A stretch of DNA of 64,000 nt from Straminergon stramineum (lineage: Eukaryota > Streptophyta > Bryopsida > Hypnales > Calliergonaceae). The DNA is taken from contig OY987266.1 of the NCBI GenBank assembly GCA_963920665.1, forward strand, positions 7,259,001 through 7,323,000, read 5' to 3'. The notes under the pieces are model-generated. The model made no database searches, was not told where the DNA came from, and saw only the letters and a list, made by a program, of their open reading frames with translations. Each line of letters starts with the position of its first letter. Within the stretch, counting starts at the first letter, position 1. Shown here piece after piece: positions 35,901 through 46,929 of the stretch. The position numbers were made by a program, and so were the translations under genes.

Positions 35901-38900
35901 ATTCGAACTGAAAGACCTGACTGTGACAGATTTCAGCTTCAAACGTCCTCCTATTCCAAAAAAGATCCCACCTAAGCCTCCAACTCCTCCCCCTCCCCCT
36001 CCCCCTCCCCCTCCCAAAGCGGTAAGTTTGCTTGATGTCAAATACATGGAAGCTCTTCGGATTGACATCTCTGGCACTTACTAATGTGTTTGTAGATTTA
36101 CAGTTTTATACTATGTTCGATTAGTAGGTTACTACACCTCACTGCAATGGACGGAGCTTGCTGTGTCTAGATGGCGAAGAAGCTTCTCATAAGTATTGGT
36201 CCTTAGGATGATATGCAGTTTGGAGACTCCATGCATCTTTTGCCAGGGCTCACTATGTCGAGGAATCTAGAAAATCCGTCTCCATGCTTGCAGGAAGGAG
36301 GAGGAGTGGAAGGAGAAGCTCCAAAAGAAGGTGAAGGAGAAGCACCTAAAGAAGGAGAAGCTCCGAAAGGAGACGCACCTCCAGGAGATCTCCTTGATGA
36401 ACTTCCGCCTGAGCCCCCACCCAGAATCCCCACACCTCCCCCAGAGCCCATTGAGCTGGAAGACCCTCCAGGCACTACGTATCCAATCCGTGCTATTTTT
36501 TACTCCGACGGTAATCTCAACAGTTTTTATGTTGCCACCGAGGTGCGTGTACTTGTCTTCTCTGATCATGTAGTACTAAAAGACCTCCATTGAGCGCGAA
36601 TCTTGTTTTTATGGTGTGTACAGTCTTGTATTATAAGTCTATTTTCTCTTCCAAATTTTTTTGAAAATAAAAACCATTTTATGAATTAATAGCTCATTTT
36701 TGGTGTTGGTATGTAAAATTCATATGATTGCGATATTACGATTTCATCATGGTAATTTAATTCTAAAATGAACCTTGCAAACAATCTTACGAATTTTCCA
36801 CATCGTACTGAGAATGCCACGCTCCATAGCACAACATTTCACCAAGTCACATATGTCTGCTGTGCAGGGGTTTGCGGCAGGCTATCTATTCGAATGCCAC
36901 AGTGGCTCTGTAGAGGCAATGGGTTTTGCTCATTGGAGTAACAAACCAATCAAAACTATCAGGTCAGTTCAAAAATGAGAATTCTTGAAAGCAATAGTGT
37001 GTGAGTTTGGTATAATTCATTTCTCTTGATCACTCACAGGCTAAGACTTGTTTTAGGATGTCGCACTCACGGAAATACTTCGTATCCGGCTCTGATGATG
37101 GTGTAGTCCGCATTCAAGAAGCTCCCGCTCCTGGCCAACTTTTGGGAAATGCTGATGAGTCCAGATACTGGGAGGTACGTTGTTGTGGTGCTTAAAATTT
37201 GAATCATACCTTAATTATGGTTCCCAATCCTTTTATCATCTTGACATTCTAGGGAATAGAATGTGGTATCTTGATAAAGTAATTATATTTTTCTTTATGA
37301 ATAATTCTCCTTCCTTCAAGCAAGTTATCAATTCTTAAACTGGAACAGAAGATTCCATGAACTCAAGGATAGGTTTCATTCTCGAGTCATTAGATGTTTC
37401 AAAGAATTGAGATTCACAGGGACAATGGGTTGGCAGGCTGGTTTACATGATGCCTTTTACGGTGTCGTCACTGGAGCTTGCGTGAGCTTTGACGACCAAT
37501 ATCTGGTAAATATCTTTTAGATTCAGAGCCTTCGTTTCAATCCAATACCTGCACTTGCGGAAGATGACTTTAGTTGTGAGTTGTTATAAGACAACAATCT
37601 CGCTTCGATTTGATTCTTATCTGGAAACACAGGGTTCTGCAAAGCTAATTGCTTCATTGATCCTGCATTGAGTCACTGTAGTTTCGAATATGAAGTTTAA
37701 TCGTGTATATTGTCGAACGCATCGGAATGTAACGTCAGAAAAGTCCTTGAATTCAGTTCTAATGATGAGCTATTTGCCTGATGCATATTGAGGTCTAAAG
37801 TAGGGTTTACTTACGTTGAAGACTGAGTATTTATTTTCATGATTGATCTCATTTGATGTACATGATATAATTACTCCGTGTTTCCAGGCAAGCGTGTCCG
37901 CGGATGGAAGCTTCTTCATTCATTCAATCCATTTTATTGAAGAAGTGGCCACTTCTCCTAAAGCGGAGGCCCGTAAGTTTGAAGATAACTAATCTTTTCT
38001 CCTCCGTCGAGCCCAAAAATGATCCATAGCAGTTTGAATACCTTCATATCAATTGGTCAGGTGTCAGAACAACATTACAGATTTCCTGGAATAACTGGAA
38101 AATTTGGAAATACTGATGTCGGCAAAGAGATCAGTTATAGAAACAGACTCCTCCCCCGAAAGCAAATAAAAGTTAGCTACACTAAACCTTGCCAATTGTA
38201 AGTCAATTTGAGGTATTAATTTTCAATGTAAATAATGCCAAATGCAACATGGCTAGGTTTTGTAGAACAGATCTTGGTTGTCAGATAAGCAATGTCAGAG
38301 GATCATATCCCGAGTATGTCAGATGTCATACTGTTTGATTCGACGGAATGCAGCTAAGGTTCCTGATAGAGATGCTGAGGATGTTCCTGAATACATGTTA
38401 AGTATTGAAGAATGGAGGGCCAAAGTAGAGCAGGATGAAATCAATCGCCTTGCTCGTGAGGCGAAGAATAAACTTCTTTCTCAGTTAGAAGTTATTCGGA
38501 ACAAAGTGACAGCCCTAATAGAGGAAAATAAAACAAGAGAGCGTAACCAGCAGCTGGCGCCGGAGGATTTCGTGATAGATCCTCGGCTTCAGAGGTTGGA
38601 CAGAGCTGCATCATCTTGGTTTCAACTATCATTACTGAGAGATCATTGTACTGTACATAGTGAAAATGTACAGTATTTAGAGAGCGTCGTATACATATCA
38701 CTGAGACTCTTCTGAGGTTTGTGAATTCACAGCATGCTCGAGGAAGAAACTATTGCTGAGGTGGATCAAGCCCGCAAGGAGCTCCAGTGGGATTCTGAAA
38801 GGAGGAACGTGGCTCTTCGAAAACTACGATGGTTTTTCCTTGATCCTCTTGAGGTGAGTTTTCGCAGTTGTCATTTAGAGTAACTTCGATGACTAGAAAT

Positions 38901-41900
38901 GGGCGTCAGCTTGGAAAGTTTTGTATTGCATTATCTTGGATGCGGAACTAGGGTAAAATCTTCATCCGCTAAGTTTGTGTGCAGCTCAGAGTCGTGATAG
39001 ATTTGTGAGTACTTACTTAGAGATACATTTCCTCTTCTCATCTGAACGCAACTATCCTGGTTCGTTTGCAATTTGCGAATTTACAGAAACTCTTGGCATG
39101 CCATGTTGAAGATTTCGTTGACTTCATCGTAGAAATTTGTTCAATATTTGGTGAATTTTTAATATGCCTTCATGTGATTATAGATATATTGGGTAAGTTG
39201 CAGGTGGAACACATTGTAATTCATGCCTTCGCCTCAGGGTCACAAACCTCAACCTTTCGGGTTACCAAGCTTACAGAAGAATTCCAGGTAGCTTTTCTAA
39301 CATGCCATCCATTTGGCCCTGGAATTTTTTTGACAACTGTGAGGCAACGAAGTTGCCAAATTTAAAATTTGACTTGATTATGGATGTGTGCAAATTTTGC
39401 AAGCATGTGACACTGTTTCAGTTTCCTGTCCCTTAGAAGATGTCATTCTGTCTCGTTCAATTTCCAAATTTTTTAATAATTGTGCATAAAACTTGACGAT
39501 ATGTGGAGTGGTGTTTGCTCCCAAGGCTGCGGTTGAAGTTGCTAGGCGTCAGGGATGGATGGGGCGGAAGGTTTCAATTTTTGATGCTAAACGGAAACAA
39601 ACCATGAAAGTAGAGGCGCCGGTAATTCTGCGCTCTCATTCTTTTTTAAGATTTTTGAAATAACAGTATGAGATGTAATATGCGATGATTCACCCTTACT
39701 ATAGGCGGTTTAGACCAAGTGGGTGACTGAAAAACCGAACTCATTATAGTGGAGTCTTCAATATAGTGGGATGGAAATCTTTATATGTATAAATGAAGAA
39801 ACATTACACTGACCGTAAATCGACTCGTGTGATTCATGATACCTGCAGAAGCCGAAGAAGGAAAAATTTGAAAGTGCAGATGAACCAGGTATCACAAAGC
39901 TAGAATATAGGCGGCGTCTACTGAAACAACGAATAAGAGAGTGGGATGCTTTTCTTCTCACAAAACCTGACTTGGTGAGTCTCATTTTTTAACTGTTGCT
40001 GAAAATTTTGTGGTCAAGGCTCAGCGTTGCTGAAGCGATGTCTTTTTTTTTTTCACTTGTCTGAATACTATGCCATCGTTAAGGGAGATATTTAGCAAGA
40101 TTTTCTTCTCCCTTTCGTATAACTAAAACTTTCGAAGAGGTTTTAAATGATTTTCTCTTTTCGTCAAGAACCAAATCTCTTTGAATTCTGGGATACTAAT
40201 GGATGGACATTGTGCTTTTTGCTTTGTTGTTTTATCAGAAGTGGGTGTCTGAAGAGGATGCTAAAGCACTTGAATGGGCAATAAATAATAAAGGTGATTA
40301 TAAGTTAAAGTCGAATCCTGCATACGTGGTTCCAGATGATCAGTACACGAATGAACTTTTAAAGCGAAATGAAATTATTCTTTTTCAAGAAGCTGTTCAT
40401 GGTGTCAAAATGAATTTCAACGATCAGTTTTTTTCTCTTCGTGATAAGAAAAAAGAAACCCGGGCAACTTTGCTGACGAAGCAAGCCCGGATTGCCGAGA
40501 TCAACAAATTGCTTGGGTAAGTCCACGTAACTCGCTTTCTAACAAGGATGCAGTTAGTCTAAGGTTGAGTATGTGTTCACAGTTGTTGTGATGCGTTTGT
40601 GTAGTTAAGGCATAGTAATAGTTCTTTGTTTTTAAAGGAATTCTCGAACTCGATTTTGAGGCGCTAAATAGTTTTTATGCAATAGGTTAACAGATCCACT
40701 TATTCCTGTGCCTGAACTCAAACTGGAAGAGACCCCAGAAGTCCGAGAAATCGTCACACAGGAGGTGAGCTCTAAGATTCTTGAATAAGCCAACTGAAGA
40801 TGTGATGATTAAGCAGCTAACCAACTAACGTAACGTCATTATTTAGATTTCCTAATTAGATTGACATCTTTTTTAAAGTTATGATAGTAGGCATTAGATT
40901 CATATAATCTGCATATTGAGTTAATGCTAAGCTAATGTAAACTATATATAAGTTAGTGTAACGCAAATGGTGTTAATGTTCATGTTGATGTTATACTTCT
41001 AACTATTTAATTAATTTTACGTCAACTTTTACTTGACATTAATTTTACACTATCTTAATATTGATAGAATTTTTTATTAAGTTTCAGTACTTTACCGTTA
41101 TAATTTTGTAAATCTAATACGGGATCTTTCGAGACGAATCCCTTGCTTTGAAATTCACTTCAACTTGGTACCACAGATTTACGCTATTAAAAGAATTTGG
41201 CTTTGTCTGTTTCAGTTGTTCAATCTTCTTAGATTTTATGCTTACAATCTACGTTCGATTGTGCAGGATCGAGATGTGTACGAAACAAAGATAGCTGCTG
41301 CAGTCGCAGCTGCGTTGGCAGCAGAAAGCAAGGTATCTTCTCAATACATTCAACGATACTAGTTTTCGTTCGCGAAACGTCCTGTGATTTATTCATGATA
41401 GTTCACAGTTAGCAGCATCTAAAGTTTGGGCAAGTGAGGACTACAAAGGTTCTCATTGATGGATATTGTTACAGTTGCGGACATTGGATATTGTGACGGA
41501 GGTTTTTGATACGGTTTTCATGTCAGCTCATGTCAGGCTAAAGAAGGTGGTGGTTTGGGCGGTAAGGGAGCCGGGCCCAAGAAAAAAGAGGAGCCCAAAC
41601 CTGAAGTGGTCGCGCCTGTTGTTCAAAAAGTGGGGCTCAAGACACCGGAGAAGCCCAAACCAAATAGAGGTTTCAAGAGGAAAATAGAACCACCAAAGAT
41701 AGTTCTCTCGCCGTTGGAGGTAACAAGACATTCATATCTTCTACGGGTTCACAGAGGTCTTTTTCCTCTTGTGGAACTTTTCATCGTGGCTTTGTTTGAT
41801 TCAACGCATTCTTCATGAATGATCTTCACAGGAAAAAGAAAAGGAGGCCACGCAAATCAGGCTCCGGTATGAGAAGTCGAAGTTGGAGTCGGAAATGAGA

Positions 41901-44900
41901 AATATCATTATGGACTTTGATAATGAATTGGAGAATTTGCGTCTAGAGAAGTACCGACTCGAGGTCAACATGAAGTGTGCTGACTTGAAGGTGCTTGTTA
42001 TGTATCAGGTATGCCACTTTGTATGTTGATTCTTTTGATCAGCGTCAATTTTTGTTCTCTCTACCCCAAGCATTGGTTTGAAAATGTGGAAAGTTTTGGT
42101 ATCCAATGAAAATGAGACGTTTTAATGCAATGGTGTTATATTAGGACCCGTCAGTCTTATGTATTGAAGAATTGTGACATGCGGTTTTAGGAATAGTGAT
42201 ATTTTTAAGAGTGTCAAGTAGGGATTTTGAGTTTTCATTTTCAATGTTAGGATTTTGAAAAGACGTGCTGTAGCAAGGATTATATGGAAAGAGATATATG
42301 ATTTTTATTTTTTTCTTGGGGGGCGGGGGAGGGGGGGTAGAGACACTTGCGAATAGCCGCTTGTTTTACTTTTGAAGCGTGCATGTGACTCTTGTATCTC
42401 ACATGGAGTGTACCCGAGCTCAATTGAAAACAGATGACTCTGATTTTCATGTGTCGTATGGGGTTACTAATGACTGGATCAACATCTCTTTCTATGGCAC
42501 AGGAGCTGAGGGTGCTCCGAAAACTGCAACCTACAGAAGACGCTTTAGACCTCCGGCTCAATGAGAAGCTCAATGAGGAGGCTGGTATTTTGGTAAGAGC
42601 ATCTTCTCAGAACGCGTAAAAACTACACGCTCATTGCAATTGTAGTAGTGCAGGTACAAGATCTCATCTATTGATTTTTTTCTAACATTTGAAGTTTATT
42701 TTGATTCATCTACTGATAGGTGAAACTGGCCGAGCAAGATTTGGTAGTGGATGCTGCCCAAGAAGAGTGTGACGGTTTTGTGGAGCAAAGGTCTCAGGTG
42801 ATTTTTCTATCTGTGACTCTGATTACATGAAGCTCAAAGCTTACCATTTAATTGGAGCTTGCATACTATTTCTGTCTTTGATCGTCATTTAGCAAGAGTG
42901 AGGAAGTTTTCTTGATTTAAGTTATCGACAGATATATTCCAGAAATTTTTATGTTGCAGTCCTGGAGGATCAACCAAAGACATCTGTTTCTTTTTACAGT
43001 GGTTGAGTAATTTTCATGTGGACTTGCGCTGTGCAGCTTATGGCAACATGGATGGCAATGAACCCTCCACCAGATTTCAATCCTGCACACGCTGAACTTC
43101 ACCGAATGTATACTAAAAAAATGCGGCGACCTAAAAAACCAAAGGAAAATCCTGACGACGAATCTGAAGAGTCAGATCTGGACGAACCAGTTGATGATGA
43201 TGAAGACGAGTATGAGGATGAAGATGTACGTTTTCTTCGTTTACTCTTTGAAACTAGTTGATCACTCCATATTCTTAGACTTAAGTGCCTCGTTTTCATC
43301 AAAACCTATGTCAAGAAATTTGTGGTTCGTTCGGAAAAGCTCAGAGCTTCTTTGTGGTACTTCTTTCTGGTTTGTTGGTGTTTTCCCTATGCCCTTGACT
43401 CTAAATTAAGCCTCATCTCGCCCAAATCCTCATCCTAGACGATTGCTAAACTTTTAATATCGAAGGTTTCCCTAACCGCCCTGGTCAAGCTTTCTCTCAT
43501 GAAGCGGGAGACTTGTTCACTCTCGAGCTCTTAAACCTTTTAACTGTATCCACATCAAGTGTCTACACACAATCTTATTTATTATTAATTCATACTTAAC
43601 TTTGCTTCTGTTGTGGTGCAGTTTGTAGAGTTATGCCCTGAGAATGCGGATCCAAACCTCTACAAGAAGATGGTTGCCTTACGAGATGAACGTTGTAGAA
43701 TTGATTATATAATTATTGACCAGGGCAAGGTCGTTGATGGTAATACCTTAACACTCTTGTATGCTTTAGCTATATCTGTGTAAACATAACTCTGTGTTAG
43801 TAAAAGATTCTCTAGTCTCTCAATGTAAGATTTAAAACTAAATGAAGACCGTAGAGCAGCATGAGTAACGGTCAAAGGAGACTCCTGGTTCTGGTTGTTT
43901 TTGTAGGTCATGTGAAGGAAAAGGGAAACATAATAAAGAAGAAAAACGCTATTAGCAGCCAACTCAAAGCCGTGCAGGCAGATATTGTCAAATTTCAAAC
44001 TCTCAAGCAAGCGTCATTGAATAGTGTGGAAGTTGGACTTACTCTAAGAATGAACCAGGTTATCCTACTTTGCAGAAGTGTTGGGGAAGTGTTTGAACTT
44101 GAATGACTGTTTCAAACTCATCATTATTCATTTTTGTTGGGTTGGGGCACTATGCAGGTTGAGTATATGGAGAATGGTCAACTGCCTACAGATCTCTCCG
44201 GAGCCCTTGTGTTTACGCTGTCAGAAGAGCAGGGATTGAAGGACAGGATTCAAGCACATATTGAGGAGAAAATGTCCTTGAAGAGACTCCACAAGGATCT
44301 TCACAAGATGCATGCCGACCTGCAACGAGACAGACGGTTTGAAGAGAAGAAAACTAAAATGACACAGCAAAAATATGTTGAAGGTCAAATGCTGAAGTTC
44401 GGCGAGGTGCCTGTCACTTGCATCTTCTTCTCTTACTATTGTACTGTACAGATTTTAACAGGGTTTTCAGTAAAAGTAGTCCCTTTCAGGAACTTTTAGA
44501 CATCATAAAGAGAGTCCTCTTCATGATTATTAAAAAGGTCTCCGAGTTATGTATGATGGGGAGGTCTTTGTATGACTATTGTGACTATATGGGAGACCTA
44601 TTCATGAATTATGAAGAATATGCTCTTCTTGATATTGTCTACAATTCCTGAAATGGTCTAATTTTACTGAAAAATCTTGTTTTTCCTCAACAGCTTTCAT
44701 TGAACGACAGTTCCTCAGTGGGAAATTTCTGTTGGCACATCCTAATAAGCAAGGCCTGTTGCTGTTTGTGTAGACCCTCACGGACGAAACTTTGAACATT
44801 ATCAGTATTAAGAAAGACCTGAGCACATTAAGAGATAGATTGCGGAACCAGGAGGCCGAGTTCACACTTGAACTTACAGTTTGGCAGCGGAGGACGGAAG

Positions 44901-46929
44901 CAGCCACGGACCAATTGCGAAGTAAGTGTTCTGACTTTTGAGTATATAGTTCAACCACTAGATTCTGGAAATATACACCCAACCCCGAGATCTTGACTCA
45001 AATTAATCTCTTAAATATGAGATGTTGAAATACTGAAGAACTTCAAACAAAATTACGTTGAAACGTGGGAACGTCCTTTTTCGTAGAGACTTAAATATGA
45101 GTACAGAATTTGTTTGGGCCCCATATGATGAAAGTTGAAACTGAAAAGAAAAAAATTGAGGCGCTGAATCCTTGGTTAACTAAATTAATATAGCTCTTTA
45201 ACTCCTAAAGTTTCTTTCATGTTTAAAGGCCCCAAACGTCTTCAAAATACTTGTCTCGAAAGCAAGGCTATGATATTCATCAATATTTATTCTCTAACAA
45301 ATCCAACCATAGGATCCTTTGATTAACTCGTTCTAAGTACAGAGTTCCAAAATTTTAGAATGAATATCCCCACCGATTGGCAAGTTCAATGTGCCTAAAC
45401 TTCAAACGGAAAGGGCTAGAAAAGCCTTCATTTTGAAATTTAGAAAAGGACTAAAACAGGGCTACAAAAGGGGGCTACAAAAGCTGGAAAATTTTATTCA
45501 ATGTGTACACATTTGGTTACAATTTGAAAGTTTTGGGTACAAAAATTGCGCACACATTGAATAAAAATTTCAAATTATGAAGTCAAAAGAGCCTGCCTGA
45601 GTTCTCAAAAAGTCCAAAGCAGGTGCTTGGTCCTGAAGGGGTTAAACAGCTGATGAAATCTTTCTTTTGCGTACTGTATTTTGAATTTTAAAATCAGGAA
45701 TTTGTGCATCTTGATGGGAATAAATGATTGGTTTCATGTGACATCTGATCTTTTATCAGTGCTGACGAAGGAAAACGCCGCTATCCTCCACATTATTGCT
45801 GATATCAAAGAGAAGATGCAAACAATTAACTTTGTAAGACCCTTCATGCCCAGAACATTTTTATCTGCAATTTTGTATTAAACGCAGTACATTCCTATTG
45901 TGCGCAGTCACACCAATTAAGATAATTCCTCAGAACTTCACACATACATGTCCGTATATAGGAGAAATACTGTAGTGGATGAAGGCGCCTCACTATTATG
46001 TCAATTAAATAGTAATTACTCTGTTATTGACCTTGAGAAATTGGCTCCATTGACACTTCACAATTAAGAATTGCTATTAACTTGGATCCGGATTGCTGAA
46101 TTCAACACCAATCATTTAACACTCTTAACATCATGCTGGCATCAACGTTTCCTTTTCTCTCTTTTTTCTTCTTTTCTTCTCCTAGATTCTCTCTGTTAAC
46201 GTTAATTTGTTCTTTAGTATTGATTTCCATTAATAGAGTTAGAAGATGGAGATTGTGATGTATCCCTGCTGGACATACTCAGATAAAAGCACTACTCTAA
46301 CCTAGCGGAAATAGTATTATAGATGAATAGTGATTTAGTTGCCTCGTAGAAGTGGAGATGCTCTAATCATATTACTCCTTTCAGGTTATTGCTCGTATTT
46401 GATGACCCATCCTGGTTCTGCATCTACCTCAGTCTTAGCTCTGCTTATGAGAATACTTACCAATCTCTGGATCCCTTGTTCCTCATCCACAGGACATGAA
46501 GTACAGGGCCGGACACACCTACGTGGACCCTCTCCTGGAGAAGCAGAAGGCTGAAGCAGATCAGAAGATTCTCTCCATTGTAAGTAGAACATGACATTCT
46601 GAATTTTCTTATGCAGGCAACAAATGATTTTGAGTTGGACACCTTATGTTTCATTCTCAATTGCAGCGTACCCAGAGTCGAGCAGCCATTAAGGCTAAGA
46701 AATTTAACACCGAAGATGCTACGATGCTTTGTTTCTCTCCTGCCAAAAGGTTTTAGAAGCCAGGAGTGAGTTTGTCGTATCATCTAGATTACAAGACGCC
46801 TTACTGACTGATCGAATTGCTGTTTGTCAAATGCAGCAAATTACCAAGCAAGATGAAGTTATCCAAGAACTGCAGAACGCAATTATTAGAACGAAGACTG
46901 TGTTACCAAAGGTTTTTCCCTGCAACTGA
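29928..46929 (+). CDS. CFAP44: cilia- and flagella-associated protein 44 (CFAP44/FAP44)
   Basis: Axonemal WD-repeat and coiled-coil protein; in Chlamydomonas and ciliates its relatives form the tether of inner-arm dynein I1/f, and loss in humans impairs sperm flagella. In a plant it should act only in swimming sperm. Forty exons with consistent phases give 1742 aa, close to animal CFAP44. Residues 1-55 are Pro-rich; then about 600 residues of WD repeats ([22 protein letters not shown] plus [26 protein letters not shown]), Pro-rich and acidic Pro/Lys/Glu linkers (exons 14-15), more WD units, then a long coiled coil to the end ([11 protein letters not shown]..., [21 protein letters not shown]+VLEARSEFV). 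I chose the first in-frame ATG. Introns carry MITEs. The stop at 46929 is the first in frame; a further small exon cannot be excluded. Confidence 0.94.
31868..32012. mobile_element. foldback MITE in CFAP44 intron 5
   Basis: Arms of about 45 bp: GTGATTCATGGGATGGTCTC on the left, and CTCCTCATGAATCATGAAGA on the right, whose complement resembles the left. A related foldback sits in intron 35 (44513-44620). It lies 20 bp upstream of the TTAA element. Confidence 0.6.
32036..32968. mobile_element. piggyBac-like TTAA-flanked element, copy 2, in CFAP44 intron 5
   Basis: TTAA flanks at 32032-32035 and 32969-32972. The termini CCTCTAAATG and (complement) CCCCTAAATG match copy 1 at 23034-23946, as does the interior. 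It is 933 bp with no transposase. The host gene's exons on both sides are intact, so it is spliced out. Confidence 0.8.
44513..44620. mobile_element. foldback MITE in CFAP44 intron 35
   Basis: The left arm includes CTTCATGATTATTAAAAAGG and TCTCC; the right arm GGGAGACCTATTCATGAATT and ATGAAGAA is its inverted copy. It shares the CTTCATGATT...GGTCTCC pattern with the foldback in intron 5. Confidence 0.55.
45202..45641. mobile_element. possible TTAA-flanked element in CFAP44 intron 36
   Basis: TTAA at 45198-45201 and 45642-45645. The right end (complement CCCCTTCAGGACCAAGC) resembles the terminus of the 9291-9518 MITE (CCCCTCAGGGCCCAAGC). The left end CTCCTAAAG matches only weakly. The remaining intron is AT-rich. 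Confidence 0.45.

Larger units (their letters stand above)
29928..37972 (+). other. CFAP44: CFAP44 exons 1-19 (WD-repeat half)
   Basis: Exons: 29928-30092, 30333-30443, 30617-30742, 31441-31512, 31671-31766, 33202-33303, 33420-33491, 33689-33880, 34376-34504, 34706-34846, 34930-35130, 35327-35436, 35596-35702, 35876-36021, 36294-36542, 36868-36962, 37057-37174, 37437-37505, 37888-37972. All junctions are GT-AG. The exon 9 acceptor (GGGAAG) is weak but is the only one that keeps the frame and the [13 protein letters not shown] block. Intron 5 (31767-33201) is enlarged by two transposable elements. Confidence 0.88.
38354..46929 (+). other. CFAP44: CFAP44 exons 20-40 (coiled-coil half)
   Basis: Exons: 38354-38594, 38733-38853, 39204-39287, 39526-39621, 39849-39974, 40239-40516, 40686-40764, 41267-41332, 41537-41719, 41832-42008, 42503-42592, 42720-42797, 43037-43225, 43622-43739, 43907-44058, 44158-44406, 44774-44921, 45760-45833, 46493-46579, 46667-46693, 46750-46929. 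All are GT-AG except the last intron (46694-46749), which needs a GC donor. Exon 32 ends in an acidic Asp/Glu run. Confidence 0.86.

Noticed and set aside
36203..36569. Gly/Ser-rich and Phe/Ser-rich minus-strand ORFs
   Set aside because: Antisense shadows of the Pro/Glu/Lys-rich CFAP44 exon 15.
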